From contig CAYXKT010000130.1 in the NCBI GenBank assembly GCA_964465735.1, positions 1-7,920 of the forward strand: a stretch of 7,920 nt of DNA. The letters run 5' to 3'. The translations under genes and the position numbers were made by a program. This document shows positions 1 through 5,666 of the stretch, one piece after another. Within the stretch, counting starts at the first letter, position 1, and each line of letters opens with the position of its first letter. The notes beneath the pieces were generated by a model, which searched no databases, had not been told where the DNA came from, and worked only from the letters and a program-made list of their open reading frames with translations. This DNA comes from Erginobacter sp964465735. Lineage in GTDB: Bacteria > Auribacterota > Erginobacteria > Erginobacterales > Erginobacteraceae.

Positions 1-28
1 CGCAAAAGATTGGTGCAGTTCGCCGCAT
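1..28 (-). CDS. Possible start of a further gene (partial, runs off the window)
   Basis: Nineteen bases after the stop of the multi-Ig surface protein an ATG (28-26) opens a frame that reads MRRTAPIFC before leaving the window. The basic residues followed by apolar ones would suit the start of a signal peptide, but nine residues prove nothing. The ribosome site is poor: only GAG at suitable spacing. An in-frame TTG four codons earlier (40-38) is an alternative start. I see no terminator between the two genes, so co-transcription is possible. If real, this would be the third gene of the riboswitch-headed unit and the obvious place for a B12 outer-membrane receptor or transporter component. That is context only. 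Confidence 0.25.
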
Positions 29-47
29 AGAATCGCTCAATTTAGGT

Positions 48-3000
48 TTAATAATTGATTGCGCAGACTGCGTCGAGATCGAAGCCGGAGGAGCCGACTC
101 CGCTGAGGGCCCCGGTCTCAGCGGTATGCCGGACTAAGGTTCCGCTGGTGCCGCGCAGCCAGCGGTCTCCGGTCGAGGTTATTTTGACATATTGGATCCA
201 GGTCCAGGGTCTTCCCGGAAGCTTGCTGAGGTCGTAGGAGTCCCCTCCCGAGACAGCCGGGTCGGTCGGATCGGGGTAACCATTGTTGCTGAAGGTCGGG
301 TTTATTCCGGCAAAGCCGGACCAGCCGTCCCGCCCAGAGTTGTAGGAATAGGGGTTGGAGAAGTTGATCTCTCCGGTGCTGGTATAACTAGGACGGTAAT
401 CAAAAGGAAACTCCCGCCAGATATCACCATCCTGACTGACCGCGACGACAGCCGGCTCCATAAACCTCCTGGTCTCATCGCCGTTAATGTAAAAGACATT
501 CTCAAAGACGGTAAAGTCCGGCCCCGGCCCGTCGATGACAATATTATCGGTAAACCGGAGGATGATCGTGCCGCCACAGGGTGGAGATCCATCATTGCTC
601 TTTGCCTGCAGTGAAACAACCGAGATCGACCCCTGATAGATCCCCCTCCCGGTCGGCGCGCCCAGCGCCCGGCTGGTGCGCGAGGTATCCTCTTCGAAGT
701 AGGTAGCCCAGAACAGATAATAACCTCCGCTATTTCGATAGACAGACTTTCCGTTAAACTCCAGCCCGGACCTCAGATCAAAGGTTCCGTCGATCAGGCT
801 ACCCAGCCCTTCCGCCCGGTAGCCCCCGGAGTCGCCACTCCGGATCTTGCCCCGCGCGCCGCCTTCAAGCTGGATATAGGTACCGGGAGGATCGGCCGTG
901 CCGCCCTGCCGGAGGGCGACAACACTATTGCGGATTTCGTCATTACTGCCGTGGATAGTCCTGCCGATTGTCCAGGTCGGGCCGGAGCCGGAGCCGGAGA
1001 GCGGATAAAATCCCACCACCCGATCGGCATAGGGATCGTAAGGTCCGGAGAGGTTCACCTCCAGGGGGATAACCGAAGTCCTGGCGTTTTCGTCGATCTT
1101 CGCCGGGTTCTTATCCTGGTCATAGGCGACCACCGCGTAGCAATAAGTGATCCCGTTAATCAAGCCCTTATCATCAACTATATTGTCGCCGGTCCCCTCG
1201 TAAACCGGCTCGCCGTCCTGGGCGGTTTCCGGATAAGTCCCCCGCTTTCTCACCACTTTCACCCCGGAAAAATCGCCGGAGCCGGGGTTTTGCCAGGCCA
1301 GACCCACCTTGGCGTCTCCCGGAGCGGAGATCACCCGCTGGACCCCGGAAACCTGCCCCACGCTCAATTCCAACTCCGCTTTCGCCGTCAGTTCTTCCCG
1401 GTCGGTTACCGTAACTTCGACTATACAGGTTTCCGTCCGCGCCGGGATGCCGGAGATAACCCCCTCCGGGGAAGAAACAAGTCCCTGGGGAAGATTGATC
1501 GAACTCCAGGAGTACGGCTTCGTGCCCCCGGCGGCCTCCAGCGCTGCCCAGTATTCCGCGTCCACACCTCCCCGGGGGAGTTCTTTGGTGCTGATGGTCA
1601 ACTCAGCCTCAGCGTCCTGGACAGTCAGACGGAACTCGGCGATATCGTAATTCTCGGCCCGGTCTTCGGCCCGGATGCGGAAGACAAATTCCTGGGGGTC
1701 CGGGCCGGAATAGTCGTCCTGGATCTTTCCGGAAAGCCAACCGTCGGAATCCAGCCCCAGGCCGGCGGGGAGAGCGCCCAGGACCAGACTGAAGAAATAT
1801 GGCGGTGTCCCCCCGGTCGCCTCGATCTGAACCTCGTAACCCTGATCGATAACAGCCGGCTTTAGGTTGCCGGTGATAATATAGACCAGCTGGGGGGCAA
1901 CGTTCAGACTGAAATCCCGGCGGACTGCTCGACGTTGAGCATCGTTCACCATCACCGTGAAGTCGCTGGTTCCAATCCGCTCCGGGATCCCGACAACTTC
2001 CCCGGACTCCGCGTCCAACCAGAGATCGGGCGGCAGATCGTTGCGGCAAATTGTCCAGATATAGGGGGGTTCTCCGCCGACCGCCTTTAGTGGCGAACTA
2101 TAAAGTCGGCCCCGGGTCGCGTCGGGCAGGTTCTCGGTCACAATCCGCAGACCGCCGCCGCCGACCGCCCGGTCGTACTCCGTGGTGACCAGCAGTTCAA
2201 ACTCCTTTTCCGCCGATCTCCCTTCGCGATCGGCGACCCGGATCAGGAAAGAAGTCGCCTCCAGGTTCGGGGGCAGACCGGCGATAATCCCACGGTCCCT
2301 GTCGAGGCGCAGTCCCTGGGGGAGCCCGCCGGAGACCAGCTCCCAGAAATAGGGAACTGCCCCACCCCGGGCCCGCAGAGTCAGCCGGTAATTCTCACCC
2401 CGGACCGCCGGGGGAAGCGAGCCGGTAACAATCTCGATCCCGCCTTCCTCGACCTGGAGCCGATATCCCCGGAACGCGGTATCTTCCTCCTCGTCAGTCG
2501 CTCTCACCGTGAACTGGAAGTCTCCGACCTGGCGGGGGATCCCGATCAGCGCCCCACTATCAGGGTTGAGCCGGAGCGATTCCGGCGGTTCTCCCATCTC
2601 TATATACCAGAGGTAGGGGGGGAGGCCGCCTTCGGCGGTTAGCTGATGCAGGTAATTCCGGCCCAGCAAAGCCTTCGGGAGTTCTTCAGTGACAATCCGC
2701 AATCCGTCCATCTCCTCGCTCGCCGCCAGGATCAGCAGCCGCAGCTTCTTGGCCGTGCCGCCCCCGTCAGCCCCGGCCACCCGGACCGTGAACCACCACT
2801 CGCCCGCCTGATCGGGATAACCGGAGATAACGCCGGCCGGGGTGAGACTGATTTTAGGAGGGAGTTCTCCGGCGGCAAGAATCCAGACCGCCGGGCCGTT
2901 AACCCCGGAGGCCTTTAGGGCTTGACTGTATGCCTCCCCCACCACCCCCAGCGGAATCTTTTCGGTCAGGATTGTCGGTTTACCGGGGAGAGTAGCGGAA

Positions 3001-3236
3001 TCTTCGCCAACTTTTAGAGAGACCGCTCCATCCGGAGGCCGCGGGGGAGGGAGACCGATGGTCCGTTCCCCCTCCCCCGCCCTCCGAATATTGCTCCTGA
3101 TGGCCGCTGATGATTCAGCGGTCGGCTCCAGGCCGTCCCGAATCGTGGGACCCGGCCAAAAGACCAGTCGGCCGCCGAGCAGCAGCAGAAAGCTGCCGAC
3201 CACCAGCAACCCCAATCTGAGCCATCGGTTCTCCAT
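48..3236 (-). CDS. Membrane-anchored multi-Ig (He_PIG) / FN3 surface protein with C-terminal acidic-motif domain
   Basis: A 1062-residue exported protein of unknown exact role. Residues 7-26 form a hydrophobic signal-anchor after a charged start (MENRWLR). A Pro/Gly-rich linker follows to about 85. Six putative-Ig (He_PIG, cadherin-like) domains occupy about 88-170, 179-262, 267-350, 363-447, 450-540 and 546-627. Most carry the family pattern of a GG-x-PPY-type strand, then LPxGLxLD, then GxIxGxP; examples are LPQGLRLDRDRGIIAGLP and LPPDLWLDAESGEVVGIP. Residues 631-725 resemble a fibronectin type III domain (VGLAWQNP, then YCYAVVAYD). The C-terminal part (about 735-1062) has acidic-glycine motifs: DGPGPDFTVFEN near 902, DPAVSGGDSYDL near 992 and GFDLDAV at 1051. 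I recall these from proteins annotated only as cell surface protein. The six domains are divergent from one another, so this is an old array. The ATG at 3236 has a weak ribosome site, and the gene starts 55 bases after the propeller gene ends, suggesting co-transcription under the same riboswitch. An adhesin or glycan-binding role is the main alternative to B12 capture. Confidence 0.88.
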   Translation of the reverse strand: MENRWLRLGLLVVGSFLLLLGGRLVFWPGPTIRDGLEPTAESSAAIRSNIRRAGEGERTIGLPPPRPPDGAVSLKVGEDSATLPGKPTILTEKIPLGVVGEAYSQALKASGVNGPAVWILAAGELPPKISLTPAGVISGYPDQAGEWWFTVRVAGADGGGTAKKLRLLILAASEEMDGLRIVTEELPKALLGRNYLHQLTAEGGLPPYLWYIEMGEPPESLRLNPDSGALIGIPRQVGDFQFTVRATDEEEDTAFRGYRLQVEEGGIEIVTGSLPPAVRGENYRLTLRARGGAVPYFWELVSGGLPQGLRLDRDRGIIAGLPPNLEATSFLIRVADREGRSAEKEFELLVTTEYDRAVGGGGLRIVTENLPDATRGRLYSSPLKAVGGEPPYIWTICRNDLPPDLWLDAESGEVVGIPERIGTSDFTVMVNDAQRRAVRRDFSLNVAPQLVYIITGNLKPAVIDQGYEVQIEATGGTPPYFFSLVLGALPAGLGLDSDGWLSGKIQDDYSGPDPQEFVFRIRAEDRAENYDIAEFRLTVQDAEAELTISTKELPRGGVDAEYWAALEAAGGTKPYSWSSINLPQGLVSSPEGVISGIPARTETCIVEVTVTDREELTAKAELELSVGQVSGVQRVISAPGDAKVGLAWQNPGSGDFSGVKVVRKRGTYPETAQDGEPVYEGTGDNIVDDKGLINGITYCYAVVAYDQDKNPAKIDENARTSVIPLEVNLSGPYDPYADRVVGFYPLSGSGSGPTWTIGRTIHGSNDEIRNSVVALRQGGTADPPGTYIQLEGGARGKIRSGDSGGYRAEGLGSLIDGTFDLRSGLEFNGKSVYRNSGGYYLFWATYFEEDTSRTSRALGAPTGRGIYQGSISVVSLQAKSNDGSPPCGGTIILRFTDNIVIDGPGPDFTVFENVFYINGDETRRFMEPAVVAVSQDGDIWREFPFDYRPSYTSTGEINFSNPYSYNSGRDGWSGFAGINPTFSNNGYPDPTDPAVSGGDSYDLSKLPGRPWTWIQYVKITSTGDRWLRGTSGTLVRHTAETGALSGVGSSGFDLDAVCAINY
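51..1034 (-). other. C-terminal acidic-motif domain of the surface protein (candidate ligand-binding module)
   Basis: This covers codons 735-1062 of the multi-Ig protein. The densest signature is at residues 891-1057: IILRFTDNIVIDGPGPDFTV, then EPAVVAVSQDGDIW, then FAGINPT, DPTDPAVSGGDSYDL, a WIQYVKI strand and GFDLDAV. The order (beta strands alternating with Asp/Gly loops and ending in a DLDAV strand) suggests a jelly-roll or discoidin-like carbohydrate- or ligand-binding fold with possible calcium loops. The start is approximate. A short SGSGSG stretch (residues 747-752), encoded by three copies of a six-base unit at 981-998, lies near its beginning. I recognise the motif set from surface proteins of unknown function and cannot name a Pfam family with certainty. 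Confidence 0.55.
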
Positions 3237-3291
3237 TGCCGTTGGGTAATTGAATTATCGGTTTGATTTATTGGCCCTCCGGCCGACCGAC

Positions 3292-4998
3292 TCAACGGGT
3301 GGCGGGGAAGTCCTCTTCACTGCCGTAGTAGGTGCGGGTCAGACCGCGCACCGCCCAGAGTCCGGTCGAGGGGCGGAAGATCGCCGCCTCGAGAGTTCCG
3401 TCTCCATTGAAGTCCAGCGGAACCGGAATATCTCCGGCCACCCCGGAACCGAAATAGAACCGGGTCACCCCTGACACCGCCCAGAGACCGGTGGCCGGGC
3501 GGAAAGACGCCGCCGATTCCGTCCCCGTACCGCGATAATCACCGGGAACCGGAAGGTCGCCACTGTGGCCGAAATAGAACCGGGTTACCCCCGACACCGC
3601 CCAGAGACCGGTGGCGGGCCGAAAGATCGCCGGAACGATTGTTCCCGAACCATTATAATCTCCCGGCAGAGGGAAATCGCCTGCCGTCCCAAAATACGCT
3701 CGAGGCCGGTCCAGCATCGACCAGAGGCCAGTGGCGGGGCGGAAGATCGCCCGATCGAGGGTCCCATCTCCGGAGTAATCCCGGGGCAGGGGAATATCAT
3801 TCTCCCGACCGAAGTAGGCCCGGTTGCCCCCCCGGACCGCCCAGAGTCCCGAAGACGGACGGAAGATGGCCGGACGGGCCGTCCCTCCCCCGGTATAGTC
3901 GCCGGCAACCGGCAGGTCTCCATTCTGCCCGAAGTAGAACCGGTCCCCTCCGCTCACCGACCAGAGACCGGACCGAGGCCGAAAGATGGCGATCTCACTT
4001 TTTCCCGAGGTCCGGTAGTTTCCGCCGCCGAGAATGAAGTTCTGGGGACAGGCGCTGATCAGGTACAAAGTGCTGTCATAAGAACCATCATAGTCGGTGG
4101 AGGTAACCCCGAGTCTTCCCTGAGAAGGGAGAAATGGATTAAGGCCGCCGGTCCCGGAAAAACTGAGCCCGCCCGGGTAGCTGCCCCCGCCGACCAAAGA
4201 AACTCCAGCCGCGGTAATCCGGCAGAGAGTTCCCGGAGTGCTGGCCGCGGAATAGAGAGCGGGTTTGGTAGAGCCACGGTCAAAGACCAGGGCACCGGAG
4301 GCGTCCGCTCCGGCGGCGAAGACTGTCCAGTCATCTGCGGTCAAGGGTGTCTCGTTCGAGATGGCGTCAGCCACGTCGTCGGCGGTGAAATAAACAATAT
4401 CCTCCGGGCCGGGGGGATAGGTAGTGGAAAGGCCGTAATAAAGGTTATCGTCGCCATCGAAGGCCAGCGGCCCCGAGTTGACTCCGACTTCCGCCAGGAG
4501 GTGCGGGTTCTCCAGTTCCGGCCACCAGGCGTAGATCCTATTCCCCGCCCATCCGGGGTTGGCGGAGAAAAAGAGTCGAGACTGGCTGTTAAACGCGCAG
4601 TCATAGATATTCTCCAGGACAAATAGGTCGGAAGCGATCCCTCCGTTAGCGGGGATCGATTTGACCGTCCCGGCGCTCGATTCCCCGAAATATACGGTAT
4701 CTCCCCAGAGGCGGACAAAACTCCCGAAAACCGAATCACCAAAGTCGTAGAGTTCCTCGATCGAGCCGTCGGACTGCCGCTTGAGGATGTAGCGATTTTC
4801 GGCGAAGAAATAGATGGTGCCATCATCGCCGAAAGCCACGCTCTGAATCCCCGAAATCCAGCTTCCCGGATCCCCTTCCTGAGTTAAGAGGGGCCGACTC
4901 GAGTATCCCGGCCCTCCGGCAAAGAACGGTTCGGCCGCCGAGGGACCGCCCCTGAAGGCCGATCCGACCAGCATTAACACGATAAATAGTCTTTTCAT
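3292..4998 (-). CDS. Secreted beta-propeller protein with C-terminal FG-GAP/VCBS-like repeats
   Basis: A 568-residue exported protein. The start is ATG at 4998, preceded five bases upstream by AGGAG (5008-5004). The frame stays open upstream, but that part overlaps the riboswitch terminator and is not protein-like. Residues 1-22 are a signal peptide (MKRLFIVLMLVGSAF, AxA-type cleavage near SAA-E). Residues 45-315 look like an NHL/SMP-30 type beta-propeller, with recurrent units such as VAFGDDGTIYF, GPLAFDGDDNLYYG and GLSFSGTGGL. Residues 334-568 are six repeats of about 40 residues with the core AIFRPATGLWAVSG...YFG...GDIPVPGDYNGDGT, an FG-GAP/VCBS-like calcium-binding propeller pattern, so the protein may carry two propellers. 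I see no enzyme motif, sorting signal or C-terminal anchor. It is the first full-length gene after the cobalamin riboswitch. Surface-propeller B12 capture (as in Bacteroides BtuG) is an attractive inference, but sequence homology to BtuG is not evident to me. Confidence 0.88.
   Translation of the reverse strand: MKRLFIVLMLVGSAFRGGPSAAEPFFAGGPGYSSRPLLTQEGDPGSWISGIQSVAFGDDGTIYFFAENRYILKRQSDGSIEELYDFGDSVFGSFVRLWGDTVYFGESSAGTVKSIPANGGIASDLFVLENIYDCAFNSQSRLFFSANPGWAGNRIYAWWPELENPHLLAEVGVNSGPLAFDGDDNLYYGLSTTYPPGPEDIVYFTADDVADAISNETPLTADDWTVFAAGADASGALVFDRGSTKPALYSAASTPGTLCRITAAGVSLVGGGSYPGGLSFSGTGGLNPFLPSQGRLGVTSTDYDGSYDSTLYLISACPQNFILGGGNYRTSGKSEIAIFRPRSGLWSVSGGDRFYFGQNGDLPVAGDYTGGGTARPAIFRPSSGLWAVRGGNRAYFGRENDIPLPRDYSGDGTLDRAIFRPATGLWSMLDRPRAYFGTAGDFPLPGDYNGSGTIVPAIFRPATGLWAVSGVTRFYFGHSGDLPVPGDYRGTGTESAASFRPATGLWAVSGVTRFYFGSGVAGDIPVPLDFNGDGTLEAAIFRPSTGLWAVRGLTRTYYGSEEDFPATR
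3295..3999 (-). repeat. Six tandem 120-126 bp coding repeats (FRPxTGLWAV...YFG...GDxPVPxDYxGDGT)
   Basis: The repeats encode residues 334-568 of the propeller protein. On the plus strand the anchor ccagag recurs at 3355, 3481, 3601, 3721, 3841 and 3961. The period is exactly 120 bases except for one 126-base step, caused by two extra residues (GV in YFGSGVAGDIP). Each unit encodes FRP, GLW, a YFG or YYG strand and an acidic DYxGxGT loop; the last unit is truncated at ATR. The fourth and fifth units (around 3571-3625 and 3451-3505) are nearly identical at base level, indicating recent duplication or gene conversion. Six blades would close a propeller. Confidence 0.93.
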
Positions 4999-5008
4999 TT
5001 TTTCTCCT
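4996..5008 (-). promoter_or_regulatory. Ribosome binding site fixing the propeller gene start
   Basis: Read on the minus strand, AGGAG is followed by five A residues and ATG. The site is five bases from the start codon and is the only good Shine-Dalgarno match before a signal peptide, which decides the start against the longer upstream frame. Confidence 0.85.
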
Positions 5009-5013
5009 GACAG

Positions 5014-5028
5014 GCGCCCACCGGGCGC
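5014..5028 (-). promoter_or_regulatory. GC-rich hairpin next to the propeller gene ribosome site
   Basis: GCGCCC (5028-5023) and GGGCGC (5019-5014) form a perfect 6-bp stem with a three-base loop. It ends five bases before the AGGAG of the propeller gene. A second 6-bp stem, CCGGCC/GGCCGG with a five-base loop, lies upstream at 5070-5086. Neither is followed by a U tract, so they are not terminators. They could modulate ribosome access or stabilise the mRNA end. No function is proven. Confidence 0.45.
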
Positions 5029-5114
5029 GGTTGAGCCGCCACCGGACAAACCCGGCACGGCAATCCGGACCGGCCTTCGCGGCCGGCCAAAAACCAAATC
5101 CCCCCCTGAATCGT

Positions 5115-5132
5115 TTATTCCGCTATCCTCAT
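5115..5132 (-). CDS. Five-codon mini-ORF (MRIAE) with an ideal ribosome site
   Basis: AGGAGGTG (5143-5136) lies ahead of an ATG at 5132 with standard spacing. The frame reads Met-Arg-Ile-Ala-Glu and stops with TAA at 5117-5115. It sits between the riboswitch terminator and the propeller gene, about 117 bases before that gene's ATG. The ribosome site is the best in this part of the window, better than those of the two large genes, which makes chance less likely. It could be a leader peptide, or the relic start of a gene that once directly followed the riboswitch. I found no protein-like continuation in the frames after the stop. Confidence 0.4.
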   Translation of the reverse strand: MRIAE

Positions 5133-5185
5133 TGACACCTCCTCTTCCAAGCAGGATGAATGCGCCGGTTCTTTCCCGGGCCGGA

Positions 5186-5222
5186 AAAAGAAAAACCCGG
5201 CTCTCCGAGAAAGAGAGCCGGG
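5186..5222 (-). terminator. Intrinsic terminator at the 3' end of the cobalamin riboswitch
   Basis: On the minus strand CCCGGCTCTC (5222-5213) pairs perfectly with GAGAGCCGGG (5205-5196) across a seven-base loop. It is followed by TTTTTCTTTTT (5195-5185). A ten-base, GC-rich perfect stem with two U runs is a textbook rho-independent terminator. Its position just after the B12 aptamer, before any full-length gene, indicates transcriptional attenuation. By the usual mechanism, cobalamin-bound aptamer permits termination and free aptamer allows read-through. I did not resolve the antiterminator pairing. Confidence 0.93.
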
Positions 5223-5229
5223 CTGGGCA

Positions 5230-5395
5230 TACTGACGGCACTCCCCTCCCTTTCCTGCGAAGTTCTGGTGAGTGGACGGGTGAAGAGCATCCTGGCTGAC
5301 CGCCCCGACAATGTCGGGAAGGATCACAGTGGCGCGACCGCCCCGGATTTGCACCGGGTTCCCTCTTATCCCCGCCTATTTGGTTTGTCTTTCAG
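5230..5395 (-). ncRNA. Cobalamin (adenosylcobalamin-type) riboswitch aptamer
   Basis: Conserved cobalamin-riboswitch core elements occur in the right order on the minus strand. These are AGGGAA (5364-5359); GGTGCAAATCCGGG (5355-5342); CGGTCGCGCCACTGTGA (ending at 5324); a variable stem CCCGAC/GTCGGG (5318-5304); and the B12-box-like AGCCAGGATGC (5297-5287) followed by CTTCACC. The element binds cobalamin in nascent RNA and, with the terminator just downstream, should switch off the downstream genes when B12 is plentiful. The outer limits and the P1 stem are estimates, because the 5' edge does not show the usual GGTGCC-type start clearly. The first genes downstream encode surface proteins, not a known transporter or enzyme. 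Confidence 0.92.
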
Positions 5396-5423
5396 GTTAT
5401 CGCATTCTCTCCGAGAAACTCAA
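5396..5423 (-). promoter_or_regulatory. Candidate sigma70-type promoter for the riboswitch transcript
   Basis: TTGAGT (5423-5418) and GATAAC (5401-5396) are separated by 16 bases and would start RNA near 5389, just before the aptamer core. Both boxes are imperfect. Other weak options lie further upstream, for example TATACC near 5467. The choice rests mainly on distance to the aptamer. Confidence 0.3.
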
Positions 5424-5666
5424 GATAAATTTCGTCACCAGGGATTTCGAGAATTCAGTTCCTGGTATAGTGGTTCATAACTGATGTCCGAACAGAAACC
5501 TCAAATCGCCGAGAACTTGTCACTTCGTTTCCCGCACTGACCTGGTTTGTAGGATTTTCGTTGGGACAATAAATTAATCAAACGGATTTACCCGTCCCTC
5601 GAAATAAGCAAGGTATCCCTAAGAGCTGATAGTATTATTCTTGCCCCGCGCTGCCAAACCCTGAAG
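5424..5666. other. Intergenic stretch between the parB-like gene and the riboswitch
   Basis: This is AT-richer than its neighbours and has no open frame that looks like a protein. I see no convincing terminator after the parB-like gene. A four-base stem, ACGG/CCGT (about 5592-5579), followed by an AT-rich run is the closest. It presumably holds the promoter of the riboswitch transcript and the end of the upstream mRNA. Confidence 0.5.

Noticed and set aside
981..998. Three-copy six-base microrepeat
   Set aside because: It simply encodes a short Ser-Gly stretch in the surface protein. Three copies are too few to suggest phase variation.
951..1865. 304-codon plus-strand open frame
   Set aside because: It is antisense to the multi-Ig protein, whose domain content is clear. 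The translation has no recognisable domains, and there is no ribosome site.
3237..3291. Terminator between the propeller and multi-Ig genes
   Set aside because: Only a four-base GGCC stem is present with no U tract, so read-through is expected.
3295..3999. CRISPR array suggested by regular spacing
   Set aside because: The units are 120 bases, in frame and protein-coding throughout, with no constant repeat plus unique spacer structure.
3565..4626. 353-codon plus-strand open frame
   Set aside because: It is antisense to the propeller protein. It stays open because the 120-bp repeats carry the same stop-free pattern in each unit, and the product is Arg/Pro/Gly-rich and not protein-like.
4999..5241. 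N-terminal extension of the propeller protein to an ATG at 5241
   Set aside because: It would translate through the terminator and GC hairpins and bury the signal peptide. AGGAG plus MKRLFIVLMLVG at 4998 is a clear start.
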